Positions 19,229 through 29,333 of a stretch of DNA of 64,000 nucleotides are shown one piece after another. The stretch's first letter is position 1; every line of letters begins with the position of its first letter. A program made the translations under genes and the position numbers. The notes beneath the pieces are model-generated. The model ran no database searches and was not told where the DNA came from. It saw only the letters and a list, made by a program, of their open reading frames with translations. The DNA comes from Hyphomicrobiales bacterium (lineage in GTDB: Bacteria; Pseudomonadota; Alphaproteobacteria; Rhizobiales; Rhizobiaceae), in assembly GCA_900473205.1 (NCBI GenBank), contig UCLB01000006.1, positions 82,895 to 146,894 of the forward strand, in the 5' to 3' direction.

Positions 19229-19484
19229 AACCGAGGAAATGTCACCCGTTGCTGCCGAGTGCGACGACCACTTCGTCTATGTGGCTTTGGCAGATGGTCG
19301 GCAAATCCGAGCCCCGTTGTGGTGGTACCCATTTCTGAACGATGCAACACCAGAACACCGCGCGAATGTCGAGATGCAGTTTTCGGGCGTGTGGTGGCCA
19401 GACATCGATGATGGCGTTTCCGTAAAGTCTATGCTTCTCGGATGGAAAGCTCCCGGCGCCAAAGCGCCGCAGAAAGCCGCATAA
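19209..19484 (+). CDS. DUF2442-domain protein
   Basis: A 91-residue protein of the DUF2442 family. The core is FVYVALADGRQIRAPLWWYPFL, followed by the tryptophan-rich FSGVWWPDIDDGVSVKSMLLG. It starts inside the end of the DUF4160 gene. In this family it is usually the second gene of the pair and is thought to be the DNA-binding or antitoxin-like partner; that is inference. It is followed by 66 bp and then pheT. The position inside an essential synthetase operon is unusual. Confidence 0.8.
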   Translation: MSSLEFETEEMSPVAAECDDHFVYVALADGRQIRAPLWWYPFLNDATPEHRANVEMQFSGVWWPDIDDGVSVKSMLLGWKAPGAKAPQKAA

Positions 19485-19550
19485 GCTGGAAGCCGAGCGG
19501 CTCAAGATCGCCAGTCCAGAAGAGACAAATACCGTTAAGGACAGACACAT

Positions 19551-21974
19551 ATGAAATTCACACTCTCCTGGCTGAAAGAGCATCTGGAAACCGATGCGTC
19601 TCTCGAACAGATTTGCGAACGCCTGACCGCCATCGGTCTCGAAGTCGAAGACGTGGATGACAAGGCGGCTTACAAGCCTTTCGTCATCGCCAAGGTGCTG
19701 AGCGCCGAGAAGCATCCGGAGGCCGACCGTCTCAAGGTGTTGAGCGTCGATGCGGGTGATGGCAAGCCGGTGCAGATCGTTTGCGGAGCGCCGAATGCGC
19801 GTGCTGGTCTCGTCGGTGCGCTGGCGCGTCCGGGGGACTACGTTCCGGGCATCGATGTGACGCTGGCCGTCGGCAAGATTCGCGGCGTGGAAAGCCACGG
19901 CATGATGTGCTCCGAAAAGGAGCTCAATATGTCCGACAGCCATGATGGCATCATCGACCTGCCGCAGGATGCGCCGGTCGGCACGTCCTTTGCGACCTAT
20001 GCCGGTCTCGACGATCCAATGATCGAAATCAACCTCACGCCCAATCGCCCGGATTGCACCTCGATTTACGGCATTGCCCGCGATCTGGCGGCCTCCGGTC
20101 TTGGCACGCTGAAGTCAAAGCCAGCGCCGACCTTCAAGGTGGAAGGCGCGACCTCGGTTGAGGTAAGCCTCGATCTGGACGATTCCGCACTCTGCCCCGG
20201 TTTCGGCCTGCGCCTCGTGCGCGGCGTGAAGAACGGCCCCAGCCCCAAATGGATGCAGCAGCGCCTTCTCGCCATCGGCCTGCGCCCTATCAATGCGCTG
20301 GTGGATATCACCAACTACATGACCTTCGATCAGGGTCGCCCCATGCACGTCTTCGACGCGGCTAAGGTCAAGGGCAACCTCGTCGTTCGCCGCGCCAGGG
20401 ACGGTGAAACAATCCTCGCGCTCGATCAGCGCGAATACAAGCTCGGCCCGACCAATGTCGTCATCGCCGATGATAACGGCATCGAATCCATCGGCGGCGT
20501 CATGGGTGGCGAACACTCCGGCTGCGATGAAAACACCGTGGACGTGCTGATCGAATCCGCACTGTGGGACCCGATCAACATCGCCAAGACAGGTCGTTCG
20601 CTCGGCATTATCACCGATGCCCGTTATCGTTTCGAGCGTGGCGTCGATCCCGACTATATGGTGCCGGGTCTGGAGCGCACGACCGAACTGGTGCTGAATC
20701 TCTGCGGCGGCACGGCGGCAGAAGCAACGGTGGTCGGCTACAAGGGCTTCGAGCCCAAGTGGATCGATTTCCCGCTGTCTGAGGTCAAGCGCCTGACCGG
20801 TCTGGATGTTTCGGCTGATGAAACGCTCGATATCCTCAAGGGTCTCGGTTTCGGCATCGAAGGTTCGGGCGAGCGCGTCAGCGTCTCCCCCCCATCCTGG
20901 CGTCCGGATGTAGATGGCAAGGCCGATCTGGTGGAAGAGGTCATGCGCATTCATGGCGTCGATAACATCAAGCCGGAGCCGCTGGAAAGCCTTGGCGCGG
21001 TCAATGGCCGTATCCTGACGACGCTGCAAATCCGCACCCGTACGGCCAAGCGTTCGCTTGCCAGCCGTGGCATGCTGGAAGCGGTGACATGGTCGTTCAT
21101 CCCGGAAGCGCAGGCCAAGCTCTTCGGTGGTGGTTCACCAGCGTTGAAACTGGCAAACCCCATCGCTGCCGATATGTCGGACATGCGCCCGTCGCTGCTG
21201 CCCGGCCTGCTGGCGGCCGCCCAGCGCAATGCCGACAAGGGCCATGGCGATGTGGCGATTTTCGAAGTCTCGGGCACCTACGAAGGTGACACACCGGAGG
21301 CACAACGTCGCGTGGCCGGTGGCGTTCGCCGTGGCACGGCATCGCTGGCTGGCTCCGGTCGCATGTGGTCCAACACGGCCAAGGGCGGCGGCAAGCCGGT
21401 GGATGTCTATGAGGCCAAGGCCGATGCTCTGGCCGTCATCGAAGCCTGCGGCCTGCCCATGAGCAACGTGCAGATCGAAGCGGGCGCACCCGGATGGTAT
21501 CATCCGGGCCGTTCCGGCACGATCAAGATGGGGCCGAAGGTCATCCTGGGTTACTTCGGTGAATTCCACCCGAAGACACTCTCCGAACTGGATGTCTCCG
21601 GCGCTTACGCAGGCTTTGAAATCTATCTCGACGCCATGCCCGAGCCGAAGAAGAAGGCGACCCGCACCAAGCCTGCGCTGGAGCTATCGGCGTTCCAGAC
21701 CGTCAAGCGCGACTTCGCCTTTGTGGTGGACCGCTCCGTTGAAGCCGGCTCCATCATCAAGGCCGCAACCAGCGCCGACCGCAAACTCGTGACCGGCGTC
21801 AATGTCTTCGACGTCTTCGAAGGCGCATCCGTCGGCGAAAACAAGAAGTCCATCGCGATCGAAGTCCAGATCCAGCCGGTCGATAAGACCCTGACGGATG
21901 AAGACTTCGAAGCTTTGACGGCAAAGATCGTCGGTAATGTCGAGAAATCGACTGGTGGCGTTTTGCGGGCGTAG
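19551..21974 (+). CDS. pheT: Phenylalanyl-tRNA synthetase beta subunit
   Basis: An 807-residue full-length beta subunit. Domains in order: an N-terminal tRNA-binding OB fold (about residues 40-150, [21 protein letters not shown]), the B3/B4 editing domain (about 210-400, with [14 protein letters not shown]), the B5 domain (about 405-475), the catalytic-like core and the C-terminal anticodon-binding FDX-ACB domain (about 715-806, with the conserved [10 protein letters not shown]). Together with PheS it forms the tetramer. AAGGA lies about ten bases before the ATG. The gene is intact and downstream of the accessory trio. Confidence 0.98.
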   Translation: MKFTLSWLKEHLETDASLEQICERLTAIGLEVEDVDDKAAYKPFVIAKVLSAEKHPEADRLKVLSVDAGDGKPVQIVCGAPNARAGLVGALARPGDYVPGIDVTLAVGKIRGVESHGMMCSEKELNMSDSHDGIIDLPQDAPVGTSFATYAGLDDPMIEINLTPNRPDCTSIYGIARDLAASGLGTLKSKPAPTFKVEGATSVEVSLDLDDSALCPGFGLRLVRGVKNGPSPKWMQQRLLAIGLRPINALVDITNYMTFDQGRPMHVFDAAKVKGNLVVRRARDGETILALDQREYKLGPTNVVIADDNGIESIGGVMGGEHSGCDENTVDVLIESALWDPINIAKTGRSLGIITDARYRFERGVDPDYMVPGLERTTELVLNLCGGTAAEATVVGYKGFEPKWIDFPLSEVKRLTGLDVSADETLDILKGLGFGIEGSGERVSVSPPSWRPDVDGKADLVEEVMRIHGVDNIKPEPLESLGAVNGRILTTLQIRTRTAKRSLASRGMLEAVTWSFIPEAQAKLFGGGSPALKLANPIAADMSDMRPSLLPGLLAAAQRNADKGHGDVAIFEVSGTYEGDTPEAQRRVAGGVRRGTASLAGSGRMWSNTAKGGGKPVDVYEAKADALAVIEACGLPMSNVQIEAGAPGWYHPGRSGTIKMGPKVILGYFGEFHPKTLSELDVSGAYAGFEIYLDAMPEPKKKATRTKPALELSAFQTVKRDFAFVVDRSVEAGSIIKAATSADRKLVTGVNVFDVFEGASVGENKKSIAIEVQIQPVDKTLTDEDFEALTAKIVGNVEKSTGGVLRA

Positions 21975-21980
21975 TAAAAC

Positions 21981-22007
21981 GGATGAGTCTCATGTTTAGG
22001 CTCATCC
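21981..22007 (+). terminator. Hairpin after pheT
   Basis: GGATGAG and CTCATCC form a seven-base stem with a 13-base loop, starting seven bases after the pheT stop. The T-run is poor, so it may be a weak terminator. Confidence 0.45.
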
Positions 22008-22039
22008 AAATCTTCAATTAAACTATTGATTTTTCTGGA

Positions 22040-22081
22040 TTTTACACGCAAAATGCGGAAATGCCGTTTTTGGGTGTAAAA
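22040..22081. promoter_or_regulatory. Inverted repeat immediately before the nucleotidyltransferase start
   Basis: TTTTACAC (22040-22047) and GTGTAAAA (22074-22081) are perfect complements, with an inner AAAA/TTTT pairing. The right arm abuts the ATG at 22082. It could be an operator or an mRNA hairpin that hides the ribosome binding site. Confidence 0.5.
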
Positions 22082-23113
22082 ATGTTTGAAATCAATGCGT
22101 TGAGTGGAGATGATATTCGGGCGTTTGTTGACGTGAGGCAACGCTATGAGGCCTTGCTGCAACTTCAGCATCAGCATTGGCACAGCTACCGTGGTACGAT
22201 GCGGTACGGTGAGCGCTCCGGCAAACAATATCTTCTTCGCCGCATCGATAAGTCAGATCGTTCCCTGGGATCGAGAACTGAGCAGACTGATAACGTCATC
22301 GAAAGATTTCAGACCGAAAAAACGGCTATAGAGACGCGTATCGCTGGCTTGAAGGCAGAGATAGAGGCCCGTGCCCCATTAATGGCAGCGCGAGGTGTTG
22401 GCCGGATTCCCGCTGTGCCGGCGCGGATACTTCGCCGGCTGGACACTGCTCGTTGGCTGGGCGAGGGTGTAGTGGTGGTCGGAACGAATGCATTGTTCGC
22501 CTATGAGGCGCTGGCGGGCGTACGTATTGTTTCAGATGTCATTGCAACAGAAGATATCGATCTTTTAAGGGATGCCCGCCGCCGCATGAGCCTGAGCGCT
22601 CATGGCGTAAGCGAGCGCGGTTTGGTTGGGTTGCTTCAAGATGTCGATCCTAGTTTCGCCGCTGTGCGTCAAGGCAGCTTCCGGGCTGTGAACCAGAGTG
22701 GCTTCATGGTGGATCTGATCGAGCCTCTCTCGAAGTTTCCTCTGCATCAGCCAGAAAGCGGCCTTTCCAATCATCAGGATGATCTTGTCAGCGTACCGAT
22801 TGAGGGATTGGCTTGGCTGGTGAGTGCGCCGAAAAGTGAGGCCGTCATTCTTGATGAAACTGGCTTGCCGTTAAGAATGGTGACGATAGATGCAAGGGTT
22901 TTTGCGCTTCACAAACTGTGGCTGTCCGAAAAGGCAGATCGTGATCCGCTTAAAAAGCGCCGAGACAGACAGCAGAGCAATGTCGCTGCACAAATCGCCC
23001 AATACCATTTAGGGCTAAGCTTTGACGCTCAAGAGTTGAGCGCACTTCCGGCAGCGTTGCGACAGATGAAAGATCGTCTGGAGATGTCACCACCATCAAA
23101 GGCTCAGTGGTGA
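22082..23113 (+). CDS. GSU2403-type nucleotidyltransferase-fold protein
   Basis: A 343-residue protein I assign to the GSU2403-like nucleotidyltransferase-fold group. Residues 1-95 form a helical extension. The fold is suggested by VVVVGTNALFAYEALAG and TEDIDLL (about residues 140-170), where the Gly-Thr and Asp pair would correspond to the GS...DxD site, and by a conserved MVDLIEPL further on. The start at 22082 gives MFEINALSGDD; an earlier ATG at 22061 lies inside the dyad. It is alone between pheT and an aldo/keto reductase and has no partner gene. The activity is not established. Confidence 0.65.
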   Translation: MFEINALSGDDIRAFVDVRQRYEALLQLQHQHWHSYRGTMRYGERSGKQYLLRRIDKSDRSLGSRTEQTDNVIERFQTEKTAIETRIAGLKAEIEARAPLMAARGVGRIPAVPARILRRLDTARWLGEGVVVVGTNALFAYEALAGVRIVSDVIATEDIDLLRDARRRMSLSAHGVSERGLVGLLQDVDPSFAAVRQGSFRAVNQSGFMVDLIEPLSKFPLHQPESGLSNHQDDLVSVPIEGLAWLVSAPKSEAVILDETGLPLRMVTIDARVFALHKLWLSEKADRDPLKKRRDRQQSNVAAQIAQYHLGLSFDAQELSALPAALRQMKDRLEMSPPSKAQW

Positions 23114-23128
23114 CATCTCGCAGCGCCT

Positions 23129-24130
23129 TTAACGGTTCGCCATCGCCGCCATCTGCTCGGGATACCGACCACCCGCGACCTTCGCCGGAGACAGCAACTC
23201 ACCAAGCTTGGCAGCTTCCTCCGCACTCAGCGCCACATCTGCCGCGGCCACGTTCTTTTCCAGATTGGCTATCTTCGTGGTGCCTGGAATGGGGACGATG
23301 AAATCGCCCTGGGCCAGTACCCATGCTAAGGCCAGTTGTCCGGCCTCCACGCCTTTGTCGGCGGCCATCTCTTCCAGCAACGTGATCAGCGCCAGATTGG
23401 CGTCGAAGTTCTCGGCTTGGAAGCGGGGCAGGGAGCGGCGGAAGTCGGTTTCTGAGAGGCCGTCGAGTTTCTTCAGGGCGCCGGTCAGCACGCCACGGCC
23501 CAGCGGGCTGAAGGGTACGAAGCCGATGCCGAGTTCGCGGCAGGTGTCGAGCACGCCATTCGTTTCGACATCGCGCGTCCACAGCGAATATTCGCTCTGA
23601 AGCGCGGTGACGGGGTGGGTCGCATGCGCCTTGCGGATCGTCTCCGCATTGGCTTCGGACAGACCGAGATGCCGGATTTTTCCGGCCTGCACCAGTTCGG
23701 CCATGGCACCAACCGTGTCTTCAATCGGCACGTTGGGATCGACGCGGTGCTGATAAAAGAGATCGATGACATCGACGCCCAAACGCTTAAGCGATGCATC
23801 GGCCACGGCGTGCACATTCTCCGGCCTGCTGTCAGTGCCCACCATCACCTGTCCCGCGGGCTTGGTGGCATCGATCTTGAAGCCGAATTTCGTGGCGATG
23901 ACGACTTTGTCGCGGTGGGGCTTTAAGCCTTTGCCGACGAGAACTTCATTGGTGAAGGGGCCATAGACTTCTGCCGTGTCGAAGAAGGTCACGCCGAGGT
24001 CGACTGCACGGTGCAGGGTCGCGATGGATGCGCTTTCGTCTGCGGACGGGCTATAGGCGTGGCTCATGCCCATGCAGCCGAGGCCGAGCGCTGAAACGGA
24101 GAGATTGTTTCCAAGAATTCTGTTTTGCAT
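23129..24130 (-). CDS. Aldo/keto reductase
   Basis: A 333-residue NADPH-dependent oxidoreductase of the AKR superfamily (AKR13-like). The TIM-barrel core carries [16 protein letters not shown] with the catalytic Asp and Tyr, [10 protein letters not shown] with the Lys and [15 protein letters not shown] with the His. NADPH contacts lie near [14 protein letters not shown] start at 24130 (MQNRILGNN), giving the normal length. It is divergent from the LysR gene at 24248, which probably regulates it. It should reduce aldehydes or ketones; the substrate is unknown. Confidence 0.9.
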   Translation of the reverse strand: MQNRILGNNLSVSALGLGCMGMSHAYSPSADESASIATLHRAVDLGVTFFDTAEVYGPFTNEVLVGKGLKPHRDKVVIATKFGFKIDATKPAGQVMVGTDSRPENVHAVADASLKRLGVDVIDLFYQHRVDPNVPIEDTVGAMAELVQAGKIRHLGLSEANAETIRKAHATHPVTALQSEYSLWTRDVETNGVLDTCRELGIGFVPFSPLGRGVLTGALKKLDGLSETDFRRSLPRFQAENFDANLALITLLEEMAADKGVEAGQLALAWVLAQGDFIVPIPGTTKIANLEKNVAAADVALSAEEAAKLGELLSPAKVAGGRYPEQMAAMANR

Positions 24131-24247
24131 CTGTCTGCCTTCCATAAAGGAACCGCCCGTCAATACGGGCATGGGGTCAAAATAGCGCAGCAAGTGGGCA
24201 AAAATAATCGCTGTTATTCCCGCCGGGTTATTCTATCATTTGGAACA

Positions 24248-25138
24248 ATGAACCGTATTCAACTCTCCCAACTGGCCGTTCTGGCCGCCGTTGCCGAAGG
24301 GCGCAGCTTTCGCAAGGCGGCGGCGGAGCTTGGCATTGCGCCGTCCGCCGTCAGCCACGCCGTGTCTTCGCTGGAACTCAGCCTCGGCTTGCGTTTGCTT
24401 CACCGCACCACGCGCAGCGTCTCGCCAACGGAAGAGGGCAGGCGGCTGCTGGAGACACTGGCACCAGCGCTGGCGGATATCGATGCCGTGATCGGTGCGC
24501 TGGCCGAACAGGGCGGTCGCCCCGCCGGGCCGCTGCGCATCACCATGCCGCGTCTTGCGGCGGAAGATATCGTCGTGCCACGGCTGGGCGAGTTTCTTGC
24601 GCGTTTCCCGGATATATCGCTCGAGATTTCCACGGATGACCGCTTCGAGGATATCGTGGCCAAGGGGTTCGATGCCGGTTTGCGGCTGGGCGAAAATCTG
24701 GAAGCGGATATGATTGCAGTTCGCGCCAGCGCCGCTTGGCGGGGTGCCATCGTGGGTTCACCTGAATATTTCGAGAAGCACCCGTTACCGCAGCATCCGC
24801 GCGATCTCATGCGGCATCGCTGCATTCGCCGCCGGTTTTCAAGCGGGCTGATCTACCGCTGGGAACTGGAGAAGGATGGCAAGCCGCTGGTGGTCGATGT
24901 GCAGGGGCCGCTCATCCTTTCCGATCAAAGCCTCATACGCTCTGCGGCAATCGATGGCGCGGGTCTGGCTTTTGTCTTCGAGCAGCGCATAGAGAGCGAT
25001 GTGAAAGAAGGCCGGCTGGTGAAGGTGCTGGAAGACTGGTGTGCACCCTTCGATGGCTTTTACATTTATTACCCCTCGCGCCGGCAGATGCGTCCGGCGC
25101 TGAGGGCTTTCGTGGATTTTTTCCGCGTCAGAACTTGA
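24248..25138 (+). CDS. LysR-family transcriptional regulator
   Basis: A 296-residue regulator with an N-terminal winged helix (residues 3-62, QLSQLAVLAAVAEGRSFRKAA) and a C-terminal substrate-binding co-inducer domain. The start at 24248 is preceded by a run of purines, and starting earlier, at 24125, would overlap the divergent reductase gene. It ends 11 bp inside the convergent GNAT gene. The divergent layout with the aldo/keto reductase suggests that gene is a target, with 117 bp of shared promoter. The co-inducer is unknown. Confidence 0.9.
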   Translation: MNRIQLSQLAVLAAVAEGRSFRKAAAELGIAPSAVSHAVSSLELSLGLRLLHRTTRSVSPTEEGRRLLETLAPALADIDAVIGALAEQGGRPAGPLRITMPRLAAEDIVVPRLGEFLARFPDISLEISTDDRFEDIVAKGFDAGLRLGENLEADMIAVRASAAWRGAIVGSPEYFEKHPLPQHPRDLMRHRCIRRRFSSGLIYRWELEKDGKPLVVDVQGPLILSDQSLIRSAAIDGAGLAFVFEQRIESDVKEGRLVKVLEDWCAPFDGFYIYYPSRRQMRPALRAFVDFFRVRT

Positions 25139-25571
25139 TCCGGTAGCGGATATGGCCGTCGCTTTGGACATAGCTGTCATAGAGCTTGCGGGCCTGAGCA
25201 TTGTCTTCGTTGGTGTGCCAATAAAGGCGTGACCAGCCTTTGTCCTTGCAGATGGATATCAGGTCGTCGATCAGCGCCCGGCCAATACCCTTGCCACGAA
25301 TGTTGGCATCAATGAACAGGTCTTCCAGATAACAATCCGGCGTCTTGACCCAAGTGCTGTCATGGAAGTGGTGGATGGCGAAGCCAACCACCTGTCCATC
25401 CAGAACCGCAAGACGCGCAGAGACGCGCGATGCGGGGTCGATGATGCGTTCCCATGTATGTGCGGTCACGTCGTCGGGCAGATTGACCTTGTAAAAGGCG
25501 AGATAGTCATTCCAAAGACCAAGCCATTCCGCCTGATCCTGACTGCTGGCATCACGAATGCTGAGATCCAT
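25128..25571 (-). CDS. GNAT-family N-acetyltransferase
   Basis: A 147-residue acetyltransferase of the GNAT superfamily. Motif A is LEDLFIDANIRGKGIGRALIDDLI (about residues 84-107), with the R/Q-x-x-G-x-G/A acetyl-CoA loop. The YWHTNEDNAQARKLYDSY segment is the usual motif B. It starts one base before the end of the upstream aldo/keto reductase gene, so the two are probably cotranscribed. The substrate is unknown; the fold is close to small-molecule or polyamine-like acetyltransferases. Confidence 0.87.
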   Translation of the reverse strand: MDLSIRDASSQDQAEWLGLWNDYLAFYKVNLPDDVTAHTWERIIDPASRVSARLAVLDGQVVGFAIHHFHDSTWVKTPDCYLEDLFIDANIRGKGIGRALIDDLISICKDKGWSRLYWHTNEDNAQARKLYDSYVQSDGHIRYRIKF

Positions 25572-26507
25572 TTATGCGCCAGCCTTGTCCAGAAGAGCCA
25601 CCATCTCGTCCGTCAGCTCCAGTTCCGTTGCGCGCTTGAAGCTTTCCAGCTGTGAAAGGCTGGTGGCGCTGGCGATGGGCGCAGTCACGGCCTTTTTGCA
25701 CAGAAGCCAGGCCAGCGCGATATCGGCCAGCTTCGCCCCGGTTTCTGCAGCAATCGTGTCCATGGCACCGAGAATCGCCAGACCGCGCGTATTGACGTAA
25801 TCGCCAACGCGGTAAGACCGCGCCACACCTTCCGTATCCGCCTTGCTGCGATATTTGCCGGTCAGGAAGCCTGCGGCAAGGCTGTAATAGTTGATGACGC
25901 CGATGTCTTCTTTCGCCGTCAACTCGGCAAGCGGGCCTTCAAATCTTTCGCGGATGTAGAGGTTATATTCCGGCTGCACGACATCAAAGCGCGCCAGCCC
26001 CGTTTTAGCGGAGACATCGAGCGCTTCTTGTAGCTCGGGCGCATCGTAGTTGGAGCAGCCGATGGCGCGCACCTTGCCTTGCTCCTTAAGCTTGGTGAAT
26101 GCACCCAGAGTTTCCTCGATGGGTGTACCGGCGTCCGGCTTATGGGCGAGATAAAGGTCGATGTAATCGGTCTGCAGACGGCGCAACGATGCCTCGACTG
26201 CTTCCGCGATGCGCTCGGCCTTGAGGCCTTTGTCATAACCAACCTTGGAAACAATGATCGCCTTGTCGCGCGCCACGCTGCCGCGTTTCAGCCATTTGCC
26301 GATGATGGTTTCGGACTCGCCACCCTGATGGCCATCCACCCATGCGGAATAGACATCCGCCGTGTCGATGGTGTTGAAACCGGTGTCGAAGAAGGCATCT
26401 AGCAGCTGGAAAGAGGTGTTCTCATCCGCAGTCCAGCCGAAGACGTTTCCGCCAAAGACAATTGGGGCGATGGAAAGGCCGGTCCGGCCAAGCGCGCGTT
26501 TCTCCAC
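25572..26507 (-). CDS. Aldo/keto reductase
   Basis: A 311-residue AKR-superfamily oxidoreductase, different from the one at 23129. The active site is visible in FNTIDTADVYSAWVDG (Asp and Tyr), IIVSKVGYDKG (Lys) and YLAHKPDAGTPIEETL (His). A GTG at 26507 is the likely start because AAGGGAG precedes it by about six to eight bases and VEKRALGRTG matches the family N-terminus. An upstream ATG at 26552 would add 15 unconserved residues. It is followed directly by the GNAT gene. Confidence 0.88.
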   Translation of the reverse strand: MEKRALGRTGLSIAPIVFGGNVFGWTADENTSFQLLDAFFDTGFNTIDTADVYSAWVDGHQGGESETIIGKWLKRGSVARDKAIIVSKVGYDKGLKAERIAEAVEASLRRLQTDYIDLYLAHKPDAGTPIEETLGAFTKLKEQGKVRAIGCSNYDAPELQEALDVSAKTGLARFDVVQPEYNLYIRERFEGPLAELTAKEDIGVINYYSLAAGFLTGKYRSKADTEGVARSYRVGDYVNTRGLAILGAMDTIAAETGAKLADIALAWLLCKKAVTAPIASATSLSQLESFKRATELELTDEMVALLDKAGA

Positions 26508-26620
26508 GGATGATACTCCCTTTGTTTTTCTAATGTGTCGCAACAGTAGCAAGCGGATGGAGCCATAACCATTGAATTTCCTTGATGGCTGGCCCCCTGC
26601 TTGCGTGATGCAAACGACGT

Positions 26621-27607
26621 TCAGGAAGAAAGGGTTCGGTAAAAACTTGGCGGTTCTTTATGGTGCTGCTGCCACACGCGGCGAAGATGTCTGGCAGAAG
26701 CGAAGCCGGAGCGCTCGGCAACCGCCTCCATATCCAGCCGCGAATGCGCCAGAATATCGCGTGCGAGATTGACGCGCATCAGGTTGATGTAATCCACCAC
26801 GCTGACGCCGGTATGCTCCCGAAACAGCCGGGAAAGATGCCGCTCGCTCAAGGCCGCCGCCTTGGCAAGCCGGGCCAGCGACCATTCGGCGGCGGGGTCT
26901 GCCACAATGGCGTCCTGTGCCTTGTGGACGGAAGGGTGAATGTGGTTGCGGCCTGAAAGCCAGGGCGAGATTTGAGGGTCGTTTGCTGTGCGCCTGATAT
27001 AGATGACCATGGTCTGGGCGATGCGCGCGGCAATCACCGGGCTGGTAAGTGTCGAGACGATGTGCAGCAGAAGATCGATGCCGGTGGAAATGCCAGCGCT
27101 GGAAAAGCACCTGCCATCTTCCACGAACAACCGGTTCTCAAGGACTTTGGCCAAGGGCGCAAGCCGCCGCAATTCACCCACGCAATCGGCATGGGTGGTG
27201 CAGTGGTGACCATCGAAGACACCGGCCTCGGCGGCGATCAGTGCGCCGGAGCAGATGGAGACGATGGTGGTGTCGTCCCGCACCGCTTTGCGCAGCCAGT
27301 CCGCGAGAATGCGCCGTTCGGACAGGCCTTGCTTTGTTTCCACCAGAGAGCCGCCGGAAATCACCAGCATGGCATTGTCGGGCAGGGCCTCAGGCAGGGC
27401 TTCCAGCCCCGTCAGGGAAAGGCCAATCGTCGTCGTCTGTGTGTCGCCAGCGGCAATATATCTGCAATCGAAGCGAATGTTGTCCTGTTGCTGGTTGGCA
27501 TAGCGCAGCACCTCAAGCGGCCCCGCGACATCCAGCAACAGCGTTTGCGGTGGCAGCACCACGAAAACCGGAATGATCTTGGTCGATGTGCCGCCAGTCG
27601 TCATCAT
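26621..27607 (-). CDS. GlxA-family AraC-type regulator with DJ-1/PfpI domain
   Basis: A 328-residue regulator. The N-terminal DJ-1/PfpI-like domain (about residues 10-180) contains the Cys-bearing TTIVSICSGALIAAEAG. The C-terminal AraC helix-turn-helix (about residues 230-325) has LARLAKAAALSERHLSRLF and a second helix near SGFASARHLRRVW. Members of this group sense small metabolites and control nearby catabolic genes. The ATG at 27607 overlaps the stop of the isochorismatase gene (ATGA), so the pair forms an operon. The effector is unknown. Confidence 0.9.
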   Translation of the reverse strand: MMTTGGTSTKIIPVFVVLPPQTLLLDVAGPLEVLRYANQQQDNIRFDCRYIAAGDTQTTTIGLSLTGLEALPEALPDNAMLVISGGSLVETKQGLSERRILADWLRKAVRDDTTIVSICSGALIAAEAGVFDGHHCTTHADCVGELRRLAPLAKVLENRLFVEDGRCFSSAGISTGIDLLLHIVSTLTSPVIAARIAQTMVIYIRRTANDPQISPWLSGRNHIHPSVHKAQDAIVADPAAEWSLARLAKAAALSERHLSRLFREHTGVSVVDYINLMRVNLARDILAHSRLDMEAVAERSGFASARHLRRVWQQHHKEPPSFYRTLSS

Positions 27608-28164
27608 GCGGCCTCTTTGCTTGTCTGCAACGCTTCGTCCACCGTTACGATGCGTGCAAAGCGGCCAGACAAAACCAGTTCCGTGCGTGTCGCGATGTCC
27701 TCTGCCGAAAAGACCTTGCCGGATGCATGCGTCATGGGAAAGGTCAGCGTTGCCTCGGTTACGAAATCGACCGTGTAGCCCAGATCGGACCCCTGCCGCG
27801 TGGTGGTTTCACAGCATTGTTCAGTGCGAATGCCGGAGATGATCAGCCGGTTGATGCCGTGCTTGGTCAGCCACACATCGAGAGCCGTGCCGATAAACGC
27901 CGAATGGCGGTTCTTGCGAAAGGTCACGGCGGGCTCAATGCGAATGCCGTCCAATGCGCGGATGAAACCGCTCTCCTCGGCAAAGGCCCGGTCGCCATCG
28001 ACATGGAAAATCTGGATGACGGGAATTCCGGCCGCTACAGCGCCATCGATCAGCTTTTGCTGCGCGGCAAGATAGGCAGGCAGGCCGCTCTCCTCGAAAT
28101 AGGGTGCATGCCGGAAGGATTCCTGCACATCGATAACCAGAAGCGCTGTGTTTGAATGGGACAT
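27604..28164 (-). CDS. Isochorismatase-family cysteine hydrolase
   Basis: A 186-residue hydrolase of the isochorismatase-like superfamily. The catalytic triad is visible as Asp in [12 protein letters not shown], Lys in [10 protein letters not shown] and Cys in [14 protein letters not shown]. Such enzymes hydrolyse amides or vinyl ethers (for example nicotinamidase-like). The gene is upstream of and coupled to the GlxA-type regulator; it may also be that regulator's target. It is divergent from the Gfo/Idh gene at 28347. Confidence 0.88.
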   Translation of the reverse strand: MSHSNTALLVIDVQESFRHAPYFEESGLPAYLAAQQKLIDGAVAAGIPVIQIFHVDGDRAFAEESGFIRALDGIRIEPAVTFRKNRHSAFIGTALDVWLTKHGINRLIISGIRTEQCCETTTRQGSDLGYTVDFVTEATLTFPMTHASGKVFSAEDIATRTELVLSGRFARIVTVDEALQTSKEAA

Positions 28165-28198
28165 TTTCTGTATCTCCAGTTTTTGATGATTACAGTTT

Positions 28199-28215
28199 TT
28201 CCTATTTGGTAGGAA
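28199..28215. promoter_or_regulatory. Short inverted repeat in the divergent promoter
   Basis: TTCCTA-TTTGG-TAGGAA is a perfect 6+6 repeat, 34 bp upstream of the isochorismatase start and 132 bp before the Gfo/Idh gene. Candidate site for the GlxA-type regulator. Confidence 0.35.
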
Positions 28216-28346
28216 GCCGAAAGTACGCAGAGCGCCGAAGAGAGGACATTTTCAGCCGTCACGCTTGTCGGGTCGGCCACGCGTTTCGAACGGTTGCTTG
28301 TCAGTTGCAGCATGTTAAAGTGCGGCCCATCACAGTGGAGGCAAGC

Positions 28347-29333
28347 ATGTTGCGTTTTGGAATTCTATCGACGGCGAAAATCGGCCGGGAACTCGTCATC
28401 CCGGCCATTCAGGATGCGGAAAACGCTGTCGTCACCGCCATCGCCAGCCGGGATATAAGCAAGGCGCGGCAACTGGCCGACCGTTTCTCCGTACCGCATG
28501 CTTTCGGTTCCTATGAGGAGATGCTGGCCTCCGACCTAATCGATGCCGTCTATATTCCGCTGCCGACAGCCCAGCATGTCGAATGGTCCATCAAGGCCGC
28601 TGATGCGGGCAAGCATGTGCTCTGCGAAAAGCCGATTGCGCTCAAGGCCGACGAAATCGATAGCCTGATTGCCGCCCGCGACCGTAACAAGGTGCTGATA
28701 TCGGAAGCCTATATGGTGACCTATGCGCCGGTTTGGCTGAAGGTGCGCGAGTTGCTTGCCTCCGGTGCCATCGGGACGCTGAAACATGTTCAGGGCTCTT
28801 TCACCTATTTCAACCGTGATCCCGGCAATATGCGTAACATTCCCGAACTCGGTGGCGGCGCGCTTCCCGATATCGGCGTTTATCCCACCATCACAACCCG
28901 CTTTGCCACCGGTAAAGAACCGAAGCGCGTTCAGGCTGTGGTCGAGCGTGACCCGGAATTCGGCACAGATATCTATGCCAGCGTGAAGGCGGATTTTGGT
29001 GATTTCGAACTCAGCTTCTATATCTCCACCCAGCTTGCGGGCCGCCAACTGATGGTTCTTCACGGGACCGAAGGTTACATCGAGGTCAAGTCGCCCTTCA
29101 ATGCCGACCGCTGGGGTGCCGAAGAGGTGGAGCTGACCAACCAGAACCACGGCCAGTCGCAAATCTTCCGCTTTCAGGACAGCCGCCAGTACCGTCGAGA
29201 GATCGAAGCTTTCGCCAAGGCCGCGAACGGTGAAGAGGCAGAAATCGTTTCGCTGGAAAGCTCGAAGAACAGCCAGCGTTTTATCGATGCGATTTATCGT
29301 GCTGCTGAAAAGGATGGCTGGGAAACGGTTTAA
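28347..29333 (+). CDS. Gfo/Idh/MocA-family oxidoreductase
   Basis: A 328-residue NAD(P)-dependent dehydrogenase. The Rossmann N-terminus starts [21 protein letters not shown], the family motif [12 protein letters not shown] is at about residue 95, and the catalytic-domain region around ALPDIGVYP follows. Members act on sugars or inositols; the substrate here is unknown. The start at 28347 begins exactly at the Rossmann strand. The longer reading to 28152 would overlap the divergent isochorismatase promoter. Its stop overlaps the convergent small membrane gene by four bases. Confidence 0.9.
   Translation: MLRFGILSTAKIGRELVIPAIQDAENAVVTAIASRDISKARQLADRFSVPHAFGSYEEMLASDLIDAVYIPLPTAQHVEWSIKAADAGKHVLCEKPIALKADEIDSLIAARDRNKVLISEAYMVTYAPVWLKVRELLASGAIGTLKHVQGSFTYFNRDPGNMRNIPELGGGALPDIGVYPTITTRFATGKEPKRVQAVVERDPEFGTDIYASVKADFGDFELSFYISTQLAGRQLMVLHGTEGYIEVKSPFNADRWGAEEVELTNQNHGQSQIFRFQDSRQYRREIEAFAKAANGEEAEIVSLESSKNSQRFIDAIYRAAEKDGWETV

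Noticed and set aside
20115..21029. 304-codon minus-strand open frame over pheT
   Set aside because: Antisense shadow of pheT.
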